From Ditylenchus dipsaci (lineage: Eukaryota; Nematoda; Chromadorea; Rhabditida; Anguinidae): a stretch of 64,000 bases of DNA. Position numbers and translations under genes: made by a program. The stretch is taken from assembly GCA_004194705.1 (NCBI GenBank), contig SADC01000052.1, positions 186,001 through 250,000 of the forward strand, in the 5' to 3' direction. The notes below the pieces were generated by a model. The model worked only from the letters and a program-made list of their open reading frames with translations, had not been told where the DNA came from and did not search any database. Shown piece by piece: positions 42,807 to 53,386 of this stretch. Numbering within the stretch: position 1 is the first letter of the stretch; each line of letters starts with the position of its first letter.

Positions 42807-45800
42807 ATGAATTCATCCGCTGAGAAAGCTTTGTTACAACCCAATTCCGATCAAAATGGACTACAAGAAACAATGATAGTGCAGCGTTCATCCGAAATCG
42901 TCACTGTCGTCAACCATTTTTCAAGTGATATTGATGGTGGTGCAACGCCTATTTTATTGAAGCAGCATTCAACTACTGTGAAGTCAAGTGATGGAAAATT
43001 TCATCGGTTCATCTTTGACTCTGATTCCAATACACTTGAGTTCAAGCTGCTAAAGTAAGTCAAACCATTTCCTAAACACTTGTTAAGACAGAATTCAGAA
43101 ATGATTCTCGTCCTACAAATCACAGCCTCATTTTGGATCTCAATGACGTGCTTTCTGTTCGCTCAACGCGTGTTAAACTTAATTCTGATGGTCTTCCAAA
43201 AACAATTTCCGTTGAGGGCGGAGTAAAAGAGGCAGCACCTAATGCGCTGTAAGTATTTTCGTTTGTTTCGAAGACTGTGAATGTAGCTTTGTTGATTTTA
43301 GTTACATCTACTACACTTATCGTCGAAATGTCTATCACTGGAGGGTTCGAGAAGCAGCTCTGTTCTTCACTACAACAACCGAGAAAAAACATTGGTCGGA
43401 CTTGTTGAGTGCGGCTTTGAGAGGTATGTATCCGTTACGTACTGGTTTAATTGAAATACCGCATTTCCTATAATATTAGCCCTCTCTCTAATATTGACCC
43501 TCCTAAGGAAGGGGTCGAAAAATAGTAACCCATGGGCTGCTATTAGAGGACTCACGGTAGTTACATTTTCAGTTATTCCTCAAAGGCCAAAGAATCTTCT
43601 GGTATTCATCAACCCATTTGGAGGCAAGGGAAAAGCTGACGATATTTATAGTAAGAAGGTCAGTCGCTTTGTCGCCATTGTTTAATTGGTCGTTTAAGTG
43701 CTATACTTTTAGATTGAACCACTTTTTCAACTTGTCGGAGTTCAGCCAGAAGTAATCAAGACAGAACGGGCTAACCATGCATTTGATGTGCTAAAACAAC
43801 TAGATCAAGAATCTTGGGAGGCAATCGATGGAATCGTCTCAGTAGGTGGTGATGGCTTATTCAATGAAGTTCTCAGCTCAGCTGTTGTCAGGTAGCAGGT
43901 GTTTGCTCTCGTGTTCTTACTAAGTTTCATTTGCAGGACACAAGAAGAAAACAGTAAGGATATTGCTGATGTAAATGTGGATTCTCTTGCGACTCCAAGG
44001 ATGCGCTTTGGTATAATTGGGGCTGGCTCTGCGAATTCAATTGTATCTTCAGTCCATGGAGTTGATGGTTAAAAACCCTCTATTATTTTTCATGTCTTTC
44101 TAAATGTCCAGATATTCAGATCCTACTACAGCTGCTATCCATATTGCAATCGGTAAAAGCATGGTTAATTATTTTTCTGTAGCTAATTTACTTTTTTCTG
44201 TGGGTAATTTACTTCTCATTGTGGCTAATTTCTTTTGTGGCAAATTTATTTTTTCTGTAGCAATTTTATTTATTTTCTATGGCAAATTTTACTCTTTTTG
44301 TTGCAGATTTACTCTTTTTGTAGCAAATTCGATTTTTGCCGGTAGCACATGTACTTGAGGTGCTATGCTTTTTTATTTATTTTAAATTATACAAGCTTGA
44401 AAAATATTAATACGACAGTCGATTTGCTTAATAAGCATACCTTTGGTCTTTTTAAACCGAAAACCGATTTTTTGCGTAAACGGAGAACTAGCGAACACAA
44501 AATTTCGGTTTTCGGTTTGGTCAAGCTAACCAAATTTTAGGTGAAAAGTTGTTTGCTCTCCAGCCACTTTACTCAGAAACAATCCATCTGTCGAAGTCTA
44601 GGCTTTTCATAGACTCAGAACACAGTCTCTTTCACGATTATCCTATATTATTCAAGATTTAAGAATTGAAAATAAATAAAAAAGCATACCACCTCAAGCA
44701 AATGTGTAACCGGCAAAATCGAATTTGCTACACAAAAGATTAAATTTGCCACAAAAAGAATTAAAATTTTCCCCAGAAAAAAGTAAATTTGCCACAAATA
44801 AAAATATATTTGCCACAAAAACAAATTGCCACTGAAAAAAACATTTTTGTCACAAAAAAGTAAGTTACCGTTTTTCCTCTAAAAGCATGCGCTTGCGCGC
44901 TTATTTTTCGAACCCCCGAAAATCTGAAAAATTTTGGGTCAATCTCGAAAATTACGGGTGCTCAACGGAAATCTAATTGGAATCGATAGACCTCGTGAAA
45001 GTTAACAAAATGCATCAAACAGCTTTGGAGAAAAATTTCTGTGAGCTGGGATATAGGCCCTCAAAGGGAGAGGGGCGTCGCTTATTAAAGCATGCGCGCT
45101 TATTAGAGGAAATACGGTAGCTACAGTAAAAATAATTAACCTTAAAGCATTACTATTGTTCTTTTGCTTCTTATTCATTCATTTTTTCATTCTAGGTAGC
45201 AGGTGTGGTGTCGACGTCTGTACAGTTCACCAAGAAGACAGCTTGCTAAGAATATCTGCAAATGCTATTTCTTATGGTTGGCTAGGTGATGTCCTTCATG
45301 GTTAGTAGTGTCTCTACCTCTTTTCTTTTGATGTGACGGTCATAACAAATGTTGCAGATTCGGAGCACTATCGTTGTATTGGACCGATGAGGTTAGTGTT
45401 CTATTCAGAGGGCTTATCTAAACCATTTTTGTTTATATTTAGATACCAGTGGAGTGCTTTAAGAACATCTATTCGTCATCCAACTTACTTTGGCCGAGTC
45501 TCATTTGCACTGACCAGCCTAACCGGTGGAGATGTGCAGTCGTCCGTTTTGTCCAAACTACCTCCCTGTACCAAACCTTGTGAGATATGTGATGGGTAAT
45601 ATTATATCTTCGTTGGACTCTCATTGGTTTTTTATTCTAGGTCTGCAACTGAATCTAACTATCCGCATCACTGGCAAACTGATTTTACTCATGGTTATAC
45701 CTGATATTCGTTAAAATCGAACAAACTTTGGCTGATTTAGTGATCTGCTGTGTGATACCTTGCGTTTCGCCGTTTACTCCTTATGGTCTTGCTCCTTATG

Positions 45801-46637
45801 CTGGTTGTTTTCGGCTATTCTAACTTTTAAACTCAACAAAAAATGTGTAGGTGTTGGGGATGGATCGATGGACTTAGCACTTGTGCCAAAAGTATCAAGA
45901 TTTGAGAATCTCCAGATAATGCGAAAAGTTTCTATGTATGGTGGGAAAGCGGTAAGTGTAAACTTTGTGAACTGTCTTTTTATCGCTTTGCTTCAATCTA
46001 AGATTATTCGGCTGCAAAACGACAACTTGCATGTGTTTCGTGTCACTCGGTATTTACATACTCTCAAAAATTCAATGTGACTGTGTTTTCACAGGTGGAA
46101 GTTTACTCCTGCTGCCCTGGTGGTTAAGAGTCGAGGGAAGGCGCAAGCGATGTTGATCAGCAAGGAGCATGGAATTTGGGTTAGTTTTTTTTGTTGTTCT
46201 ATTTTTAAACACATTATGAAAGCAGTGAATTTAAATTACCGTACAACTTCTACCAATCCCTCAGGCTGGATGAATTTTCAACCCCTGAAAATTTATCGAA
46301 ATTGTAAATCAAAAATAAGTCAGAACCTTAACTCTAAAATCTCTGTCAAAAAAACGAGGGGTTGGAGGTTATTAGAGTGCGGTGGGTTAATAGCAGTTAT
46401 ACGGTAAGATAGACTTTATTTGTTTCTAGATGGTGAAATTCTTCCACAACCGGCCAAGAAAGCACTTCACTTCAGGTTAATGCTTTTTTTTCGACTATTG
46501 AATACCTCTTATTCAGGTTACACCCTAGACTAATTGATTTTTTCGGGAAAGAGCTAGATTTGGATGACTCGCGATACAGAAAGTGCATGTGCTGTACTGG
46601 GCCAAGAAGTTATTCTAAGATCGTCGTCATCGGCTAA
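42807..46637 (+). CDS. cerk: Ceramide kinase
   Basis: Phosphorylates ceramide to ceramide-1-phosphate at Golgi and plasma membranes. Seventeen exons: 42807-43054, 43126-43248, 43302-43423, 43573-43658, 43713-43891, 43937-44067, 44120-44152, 45196-45300, 45358-45391, 45443-45595, 45641-45693, 45741-45803, 45851-45951, 46003-46049, 46095-46179, 46430-46475, 46517-46637, about 575 residues. The ATG follows an AG acceptor, so a 5' UTR exon exists. After the N-terminal PH-like region comes the diacylglycerol-kinase fold: KNLLVFINPFGGKGKADDIY, then DGIVSVGGDGLFNEV (the G-G-D-G nucleotide loop) and RFGIIGAGSAN. The cysteine cluster CTKPCEICDG and the later VICCVIPCVSP match the CERK-type Cys region; GVGDGSMDLALV and DGEILPQP complete the C-terminal lobe. 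Phases agree except at exon 15/16, which is off by one where a MITE sits in the intron. Confidence 0.94.
43459..43557. mobile_element. CCGCATTTCC-ended MITE in CERK intron 3
   Basis: The ends CCGCATTTCCTATAATATTA and CTATTAGAGGACTCACGG are inverted and flanked by TA. A 99-bp member of the CCGTATT family. It begins 35 bases after the exon and ends 15 bases before the next one. Confidence 0.7.
44160..44865. repeat. Inverted repeat with TTTGCCAC/GTAGCAAATT units in CERK intron 7
   Basis: Iterated GTAGCAAATTTACTTTTT-like units at 44160-44345 face their inverse (AAATTTGCCACAAAAA) at 44700-44860. The junction CGATTTTTGCCGGTAGCACA pairs with its inverse near 44703. Another element whose ends are minisatellite-like; no target duplication was determined. 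Confidence 0.6.
44868..45117. mobile_element. CCGTTTTTCC-ended MITE in CERK intron 7
   Basis: The ends CCGTTTTTCCTCTAAAAGCA and TTATTAGAGGAAATACGG are inverted with TA on both sides. Length 250 bp, non-coding. Confidence 0.75.
46239..46404. mobile_element. CCGTACAACT-ended MITE in CERK intron 15
   Basis: The ends CCGTACAACTTCTACCAATC and AATAGCAGTTATACGG are inverted with TA flanks. It lies in the one CERK intron whose flanking exons are out of phase by one base. Confidence 0.65.
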
Positions 46638-47331
46638 GCTGCTGTTCATCTTTATCACTGAATCTTCGAACACCTCAGTTTCGTGTCTGCCCGTTGGGAA
46701 AGCTCTTTTGTCAATTCTTCTATTACAGAATCCGATTTCGAATTTCAATGTTACCAAAAATTTCGTTTGCCAGAAACTTACATACCATAGAATTTGTGTG
46801 GCATTTTATTATTTGCTTTTTTACTTATCCACGTTGATGTGTGCTTGGCGAATAAAAGTGCTTTGCTTATTTTTTGAGAGGTTGTAAAAGATCAATTGGT
46901 AAAAGTAGGCATAGTGATTGGAATATAGGCTCCATCAAAAATGTCATTTTGCAAACCTGCCTTTCACAAAGTTACTAACTTGCAAATCCGTCGTGTTTTA
47001 TGCATGTCATTGTTTTTTTTGTTCAGTCTTATAAAAAGTGAGGATGCATAAATTTACTCATGGTATCACCGAATCAAGCAGCAAGCACAATTATGGGTGA
47101 GACCTAATTACCTTATGTCATCATGCTAAATAAGAAAAATGCCTAACGAAAATTACCCTTTGGCTAAATGCAAAATGAGAAAAATTCCCAATGTGAAAAA
47201 TGCCCAACGACAAAAGTGACCCATGCAATTTTCTAAATGGTAAAAAAGTGCGATAGGAATTTTTCAAACTTGACTTAACCCTTGCTTAATGATCATTTTC
47301 ATTAATCTTCCTTTTCATCATTAAAAATTTG
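46638..47331. other. Intergenic DNA after CERK
   Basis: It holds the CERK 3' UTR and a short stretch of AAATGCCC/AAAATTCCC-like repeats at about 47130-47240 (also seen at 48790-48870). No gene was recognised. Confidence 0.5.
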
Positions 47332-48345
47332 GCACTATTCCATTGTACCCCCCCCCCCCCCCAAAGCTATTCCAGTGTACCCCCCCCCCCCCCAAAAATA
47401 ATGACCTATTCCATTGTACCCCCCAAAAACCGACTTTTTTATATGCACTCAAAAACCATTTTTATGTAATAATTTTGCCATAAAAGGCCAGAACAGCCAT
47501 TTAAATAGGGTTCAAGGGCTGTATTGGGAGGGGAAGGGACAAAACAGGGGCCACTAATAAATAAGGATTTAAGGCACCCTCAAACCAGCAACTTGGGGTC
47601 CACCACTTAATATATACGTTTGAAGGCACGTCAAACCCAGCAACTTGTGGAGGACCCAAATACATAAGTACTTAAAAGGCTCTCAAGGGCCAGCCGGGTG
47701 GGTCCCGAGGTGGTTATGCCTAAACCAGGACCCCTGTGGAGGTGAAGGCAGAATTTTGGATGGCTGAGCCTCTGGCTCGAAGCCAAAGAAGGGGGAGACC
47801 CTTTTCGGCTGAAAAATTGAAGATGTTGAACATGGTTTTGAATACTGGGGCCTACCGCATAAATAACTCTGGTATGCATGCTTTTCATGCATCCAGAGTC
47901 ACTTTCGAGTGATTTGTGTCTAAGGTATGTGAGTGTGCGCATCTCAACTCCAAGCCCCCAAGCCCCCTGCGCCCCCGAAGGGTCACAGGGGGCTTGAGAG
48001 TTAGAGATGCGCGCACACTTACCTTAGACATGATTCCGAGAAGTACTCTTGACCATAAAATGCATATAGAGTCTATTTTTGCCACGGCCCGAGTTGAAAA
48101 ACATGGTAAAGCAGCCAAAAAAAGTGGCCCCTGTGTTATTCCCTTCCCCTCCCAATACAGCCCTTGAACCCTATTTAAATGGCTGTTCTGGCCTTTTTAT
48201 GGCAAAATTATTACATAAAAATGGTTTTTGAGTGCATATAAAAAGTCGGTTTTTGGGGGGGGGTACAATGGAATAGGTCATTATTTTTGGGGGGGTACAC
48301 TGGAATAGCTTTTTGGGGGGGGGGGGTACAATGGAATAGCGGCAA
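47332..48345. mobile_element. Poly-C/GC-hairpin foldback element, complete copy
   Basis: The ends CTATTCCATTGTACCCCCCC and GGGGGGGGTACAATGGAATAG are inverted, followed by arms with GGCCAGAACAGCCATTTAAA and its inverse. The central hairpin lies at 47930-48020 (GCGCATCTCAACTCC with GAGAGTTAGAGATGCGCGC). Same architecture as 35345-36248. Confidence 0.75.
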
Positions 48346-48554
48346 AAATTTGATGCTACTTGCACCCCCCCCCTTCAAATAAACTTTTTTAAAAGTGTTT
48401 TAAAACACCCTGTATCGATTCAAAATCGCCTCAATTAATTAAAAATTGAGTTTAGGACACTTTTAAATTTTGACTTTTACCTATTTTATTATGTTTTTGT
48501 TACTAGAGCTTTGCAAGAAGAGCTTCTTTATGCATGTTAATCATGAGTCTTGCT

Positions 48555-48690
48555 CGGAATCATGTCTAAGGTAAGTGGGTGCGCGCATCTCTAACTCTCA
48601 AGCCCCGTGCGCCCCTTCGGGGCGCAGGAGGCTTGGTTGTTTGGGTTGAGATGCGCACACCCATATACCTTAGACTTTATGCGGTAAGCC
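48555..48690. repeat. Isolated GC-hairpin unit
   Basis: TCATGTCTAAGGTAAGTGGG, then hairpin arms GCGCGCATCTCTAAC and GTTGAGATGCGCAC around GCGCCCCTTCGGGGCGC, then CATATACCTTAGAC. The flanking foldback arms are reduced. Confidence 0.75.
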
Positions 48691-48926
48691 CCAGTCAACA
48701 AAACTATTTTCAGCATCTTCTTTTTGTTAAAAATTGGCCCCATTTTGGTCCATTTGCAACCTAATAGAGCCTTAAATCCCTTCAAAATGGGTCCAATGCC
48801 CCAACGAGAAAATGACCCATGCAATTTTCTAAATGGGGAAAAGTGCGATAGGAATTTTTCAAACTTGACTTAACCCTTGTGTTAATCTGGCGCGGGTCCA
48901 TCAATTCCAAGTTATGTAAACTTCAG

Positions 48927-49089
48927 AATTCCGTGTGACTTTAAAAGATACGATGGCGGAAACTTCTTGCTAGGTGACTCTGAAGATGAGAAGAGGCTAG
49001 TCTTTAAACCACATACGCTATCATACGAGAATAGGTCAGTTGTTCAATACCTTGGTGGCAATGCTATAAACTTCATGATGGGCGAATAG
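48927..49089 (+). CDS. Orphan terminal exon of unknown gene
   Basis: After a clean acceptor (GTAAACTTCAG) an open frame of about 54 codons runs to TAG at 49087-49089: IPCDFKRYDGGNFLLGDSED, then ENRSVVQYLGGN. Composition is protein-like and unlike the surrounding repeats, and AT-rich 3' UTR-like DNA with AATAAA-type signals follows. No upstream exon was found. I do not recognise the family. It may be a displaced exon or the 3' end of a gene broken by transposons. Confidence 0.35.
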
Positions 49090-49255
49090 AATTTCGGCGA
49101 TTAATACTCCATTAACTGTTATACTCTCTCTTTGATGTTTTTGTTTTTCTATTAAACAGAACAAAAACGTGTTTGCTATTCGAATTTTTTGCCTCATTTC
49201 ATTCCTGATTCCATGAAATTACAAAATTCTTAGCAGCTTTAATAGTCAAAAAGCC

Positions 49256-49378
49256 ACAGGGGTCAATCGGCCGGGGGGTCAATCGGCCCAGGGGGTCAAT
49301 TGTCCAGAGGGTCGATCGGGCCAGGGGCTTAATTGTCCAGGGGGTCATTCGGCCCAGGGGTCAATTGTCCTGCTCCCG
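49256..49378. repeat. GGGGTCAATTGTCCAG tandem repeat
   Basis: About seven units of 16-19 bases alternate between GGGTCAATCGGCC and GGGTCAATTGTCCAG. Non-coding. Confidence 0.75.
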
Positions 49379-49553
49379 GTCAAAGCGAGTACTTTTTGGC
49401 AGTCTCAAAACTCAAGTTTTAATTGACCAGAACTCAAATTAATGTCTTTTTTGAACTGCTGAGGCGATTTTGAGTCGATACAGGGTGTTTTAAAACACTT
49501 TTAAGAAAGTTGATTTGGGGGGGGGAGGTCATATGCAAGTAGCGCCAAAAATA

Positions 49554-49615
49554 CCGTATTTCCTCTAATTGCCGCCCCGGGGCGGCAATTAGAGTGGCAA
49601 TTAGAAGAAATACGG
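49554..49615. mobile_element. 62-bp CCGTATT-ended hairpin MITE
   Basis: The ends CCGTATTTCCTCTAATTGCC and GGCAATTAGAAGAAATACGG are flanked by TA, with GCCGCCCCGGGGCGGC at the centre. It is the shortest member seen, almost a perfect hairpin. Confidence 0.7.
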
Positions 49616-50325
49616 TAACCGGCAAGACCTGTCAGGTTCAAAATCTGTCCAGAAAAAGAGAAAAATAAATTTAGAAACCGCAAAATCATGCAAAATGAAA
49701 ATATTTCTGGCCGAAAATGCTTTTGAAAATATTCGGGTGGCTGCGGACTGGGATTCCGGAAACTGAGATCACGCACAACTCAGCTATTTGACAACTGATC
49801 TCGGAAGAAATTCAAATATCGGACAATTCATCACAATTATACTGGTCTTTTTGAACTCCCGCCCAATGCGGAATTCGTTTTTAGGACAACTGGGCCCAAG
49901 TAAAACTCGGCTTTTTGACAATTGGGCGGGAAAATTTTGGATTACAGTCTACTCTCGATTTAGTGCACTCTCGATATAGTGTAACTCTCGATACAGTGTA
50001 TGTTTTTACGACTTGGTTGGTTAATTTAAAAACATAAGGAACCATACCTTCGATATAGTGCACTCTCGATACAGTGTAACTCTCGATATAGTGTATATTT
50101 TTTGCGGTCCCGACAAAGAAAACAGCTCCCGATAAAGTGTATATTTTCTAATTTTATTGAAATTGCTGTCTCTAAATTGTAAATTTATCTGTTTTTTGCA
50201 AATTGAGCAATAAGTACTAAAAAAGAGTGAGGTTTGATTACTTTGAACTAGAAGAAATCAGTAATGGAAGTTGCCAAAAATAAAAGCGCCAAATTCATTA
50301 ATAAGAGGGTACGATGAGCTACAAT

Positions 50326-51251
50326 TAGGGTTGTAGAATTCTCCGGAGAAATAAAAAACGGAGAATTCTTCGAAGAATTCTCCGGAGAATTCTCTAGAAA
50401 TCTCCAAAAATGGGAGAATTATTAATTTTTATCGAGCTTAGCATTTCAAAACCATTTTCTTGCCAACACATAACAATTCAATAAATATCATCCGCGAAGA
50501 AGTCAATTTCCTGTTCGAGGAAGTTCGGGGATTTCCAGTTGAAAAAGCCTCCAAAAAGTAAGGTTGAAGAAAAAAATTAAGGAAAACAAATCCTTGTCAA
50601 CAAAATGTCCAGCTTCTCTTGATTGTCTTTTGAAGTGCTTTCGAACCAGTGCTTGATTGTTCCTAAATTTCCTTGAGACGAGATTTCTGCCCCTCTGATA
50701 AATTCGCGATCTTTGACTTCGGCGAAAAGCATCGACTTCGACGAGCTGCAGGTCTCTTTGAGAGATGATAAATTTGCTTCCTAGCTTCAGAGCCTAACTT
50801 GTTGCAGTTCTAAATTTTAACCTGGTTTAGCATTAAGTTTAGCATCTTAGACGAAAAACAACCTCCAAAGGCTTCTCCATTTTAGCTGAATCTGACTTGT
50901 AACGCTTGTTGCAGAATTTGGAGTAGCCCGCGACGACAGCATTTTCATTCTCATTTGTTTCTTGCTGCAGCTCAAAATATGTCCATCGCTTTTTTCGACA
51001 TCTGAGAAGATGATTAACAATAATTACAGGACGCAACAATAGAAAGAAAAATGAGAGACCGCAATAGCGCAAAACACGTCGTAAGTAAATGAGTAGATTG
51101 ATTTTCCAGCAGCGAGATTCTCACCCGAAAAATTTTCGCTGCAGTTTAAAATTTTTTATTTCTCCGATTTTTCTTTGACGGAGAAATAGGTAGGAGAATT
51201 CTAGAGAATTCTCGGAGAATTCTCCGAAGAATTCTTCATTATCCAACCCTA
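50326..51251. mobile_element. Non-autonomous hAT element, 8-bp target duplication
   Basis: It starts TAGGGTTGTAGAATTCTCCG and ends with CAACCCTA; the eight bases GCTACAAT flank both sides (50318-50325, 51252-51259). Subterminal GAGAATTCTCCGGAG palindromes occur at both ends. TAGGGTTG termini with 8-base duplications are typical of hAT. The interior holds a worn BED-finger frame on the minus strand. Confidence 0.85.
50860..51010 (-). pseudogene. BED zinc-finger remnant of a hAT transposase
   Basis: The minus frame reads KKRWTYFELQQE, then AVVAGYSKFCNKRYKSD. The W-x-x-F followed by an A-x-C-x-x-C-like position (here GYSKFC, first cysteine lost) is the BED pattern. It lies wholly within the hAT element. 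No catalytic region remains. Confidence 0.5.
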
Positions 51252-51277
51252 GCTACAATTGAATTCTTGGATCTTTT

Positions 51278-51478
51278 TTGCCGAGGTTAAAAGAACCGAA
51301 AAGAAATGTAGTGAAGGGCAGTGAAGGTGAAACAATTAAGAGACGGTTGAAAGCTTATAGAGCGTTTGATTTTGCCAGTCATTATATAAAACAGCATTCT
51401 GATGATCATGCGGTGCTTAGTTTTGCCGATGCATCAGAAGAATATTTTTACGAAGAGAGGCGAAAAACAGAAACATGA
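51278..51478 (+). pseudogene. C-terminal end of a Tigger-type transposase
   Basis: The frame after the hAT insertion encodes AYRAFDFASHYIKQHSDDHA, then SEEYFYEERRKTET and a stop. The pattern matches the tail of the transposase at 29416-29540 ([11 protein letters not shown] ... [13 protein letters not shown]). No DDE core is left in this element. Confidence 0.6.
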
Positions 51479-51486
51479 TAATGTAA

Positions 51487-51881
51487 TGGCTTGTTTACGT
51501 TGTTCGAGTTAGAGTCAGAGTTCGAGTTAGAGTTCGGGTTTTTGATTACGTGAACACCTCTGATCCGAACTCGAACTCTAACTCGAGGGTGTTGACGTAC
51601 CTCGAGTTCGAGGTCGAATTTGAAGGTGATGATGCATATAACTCGGATTCCCTTGTAGTAAACGGCCTGAAAACTAACTTTTAGTGGCTTTTGACCGCTC
51701 AGGGGCGAAATTCTGAGCCATCTGAGCTATATACATAAGCACGTTCAAGCGCGACCTCGAACTCTAACTCTATGTACGTGAACACCTTCGAGTTAGAGTT
51801 AGAGTTCGGATTTTTGAGTACATGAACACCTCTTACCCGAACTCGAACTCTAACACTAACTCGAACAACGTGAACAAGCCA
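51487..51881. mobile_element. Harbinger-like MITE, TAA target duplication
   Basis: The ends TGGCTTGTTTACGTTGTTCG and CGAACAACGTGAACAAGCCA are flanked by TAA (51484-51486, 51882-51884). Related to the copy in the eIF3e intron (2237-2639). Confidence 0.8.
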
Positions 51882-52205
51882 TAAATGTACATCGAAAATG
51901 ACCAGTTACTTCTCGTCTAACCGTTAATTCATTTCTCACATGGTACCATTATTATTTTTGTCGAATAAAATATCTTTTTGATTTGGGTTTAGGTCATTAA
52001 GGCGAAAACTCTCGATATAGTGTACAACATTGACTGCTTTGTTGGGAAACCTTCGATATAGTGTACTCTCGATATAGTGTACTCTCGATATAGTGTACTC
52101 TCGATATAGTGTACTCTCGATATAGTGTACTCTCGATATAGTGTACTCTCGATATAGTGTAAATTTTTCCAGTCCCGCGCACTACACTGTATCGAGAGTG
52201 GACTG

Positions 52206-53386
52206 TATGGGACAATTGACTTTAAATGAGGTTGGACTTTTTTGCAACTTGATTTTTTTGTGTTTCAACTTAAAGCTTTTAGGCTTTCTGTAATTTCTAG
52301 TCATTTATGTTCGTTTCATGGTCTGTTCAACTTTTACATAGCATTTTCGTGCCTTTAGACTGTGTACTTTCACACAAAATCAAAAATTTTGCCAATTTTA
52401 AAATTAAATTGCTCTATGGTACGTGAAATCGTCTAACTAACCCTATTTAATAAGACCAAAACTACGGTTTTACCTACCCGAGACCCCGAACCGGAGGTAT
52501 GTACCAGTTAGGTGGATCCACCGAAATGCTCTGAAAAATAAAAAGTTTTTTAAACTTTAAAATAAACCATCCTAACCATCCTATACGTAAAATATTGTGG
52601 AAAATTCGGTTTGGTAAGATCGAAATTACGATTTTACCCACTCGGAATCTGAAACCAGAGGTAGGTACCACCTACTCAGGTGGATATCCACCTAAATTAC
52701 CTGAAAAATTAAAAGTTGGTTTTAATTAGAAACAAACCATTTTTCTAATCAAAATTCTGTGAGGAATTTAATGTCGCGTCCTGAAAAATCGGGTCTCAAA
52801 TGTCGCGTCTTTATATGTCGGGCCTCAAGTGTCGGGTTTGAATACAAAGAATTAAAAATCGAGCAGTGAATACTTCGTCCTCATTTTTCGGGCTTCAAAT
52901 ATCGCGCCACAAATATCGGGCCAGCAGTGTTCTGTCCACAAATTTCGCGTATTTAATTTTGGGCCTCACATGTTTCATCCACAACTGTCGGTATGAAAAT
53001 GTCGATTCATATATGACAAGATCTAAATTTTGGGACCAAAGTTTCGATTTCTAAATATGTGGGCTCTAAAGTCGATACTCGAATTTCCGTCTTCTTATGT
53101 CGGCTCTCAAATCTTCCATTTTCAAAAAACGATCCCTCTGCTGACGCGTCCTCATACGTTAAGGCCCACTTGTCACCACGCCACTTGGATAACCACAAAT
53201 AGTTGGTGTTATGGTATTCTGTCCCATTTTGGTTACTGCAGCTTGGCGAAAAGAGCCTCTACAGGCTATTTTGATCAAGAGTCTTGCTCGGAAATATGTC
53301 TAAGGTAATTAAGGTCGGGCATCTCTAACCCGCAAACGAAAAAATTAGAAAAACTTTCAATTTCTGATTAGGGGCATTTTTGGTAA
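52206..53386. other. Intergenic DNA with TGTCGGGCCTC-type array
   Basis: At about 52785-53160 loosely repeated 14-17 base units (AAATGTCGCGTC, TTTCGGGCCTCA) occur in one orientation. At 52470-52690 two diverged copies of ACCCGAGACCCCGAACCGGA-like text lie in direct orientation. A foldback fragment (GTCTTGCTCGGAAATATGTC) is near 53280. No gene was recognised. Confidence 0.5.

Larger units (their letters stand above)
49945..52205. mobile_element. Tigger-type element, CTCGATATAGTGTA motif, with two nested insertions
   Basis: The ends CAGTCTACTCTCGATTTAGT and ATCGAGAGTGGACTG are flanked by TA (49943-49944, 52206-52207). CTCTCGATATAGTGTA is iterated about eight times near the right end. Inside are a hAT-type element (50326-51251) and a Harbinger-type MITE (51487-51881), and only a C-terminal piece of transposase. 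Confidence 0.85.
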
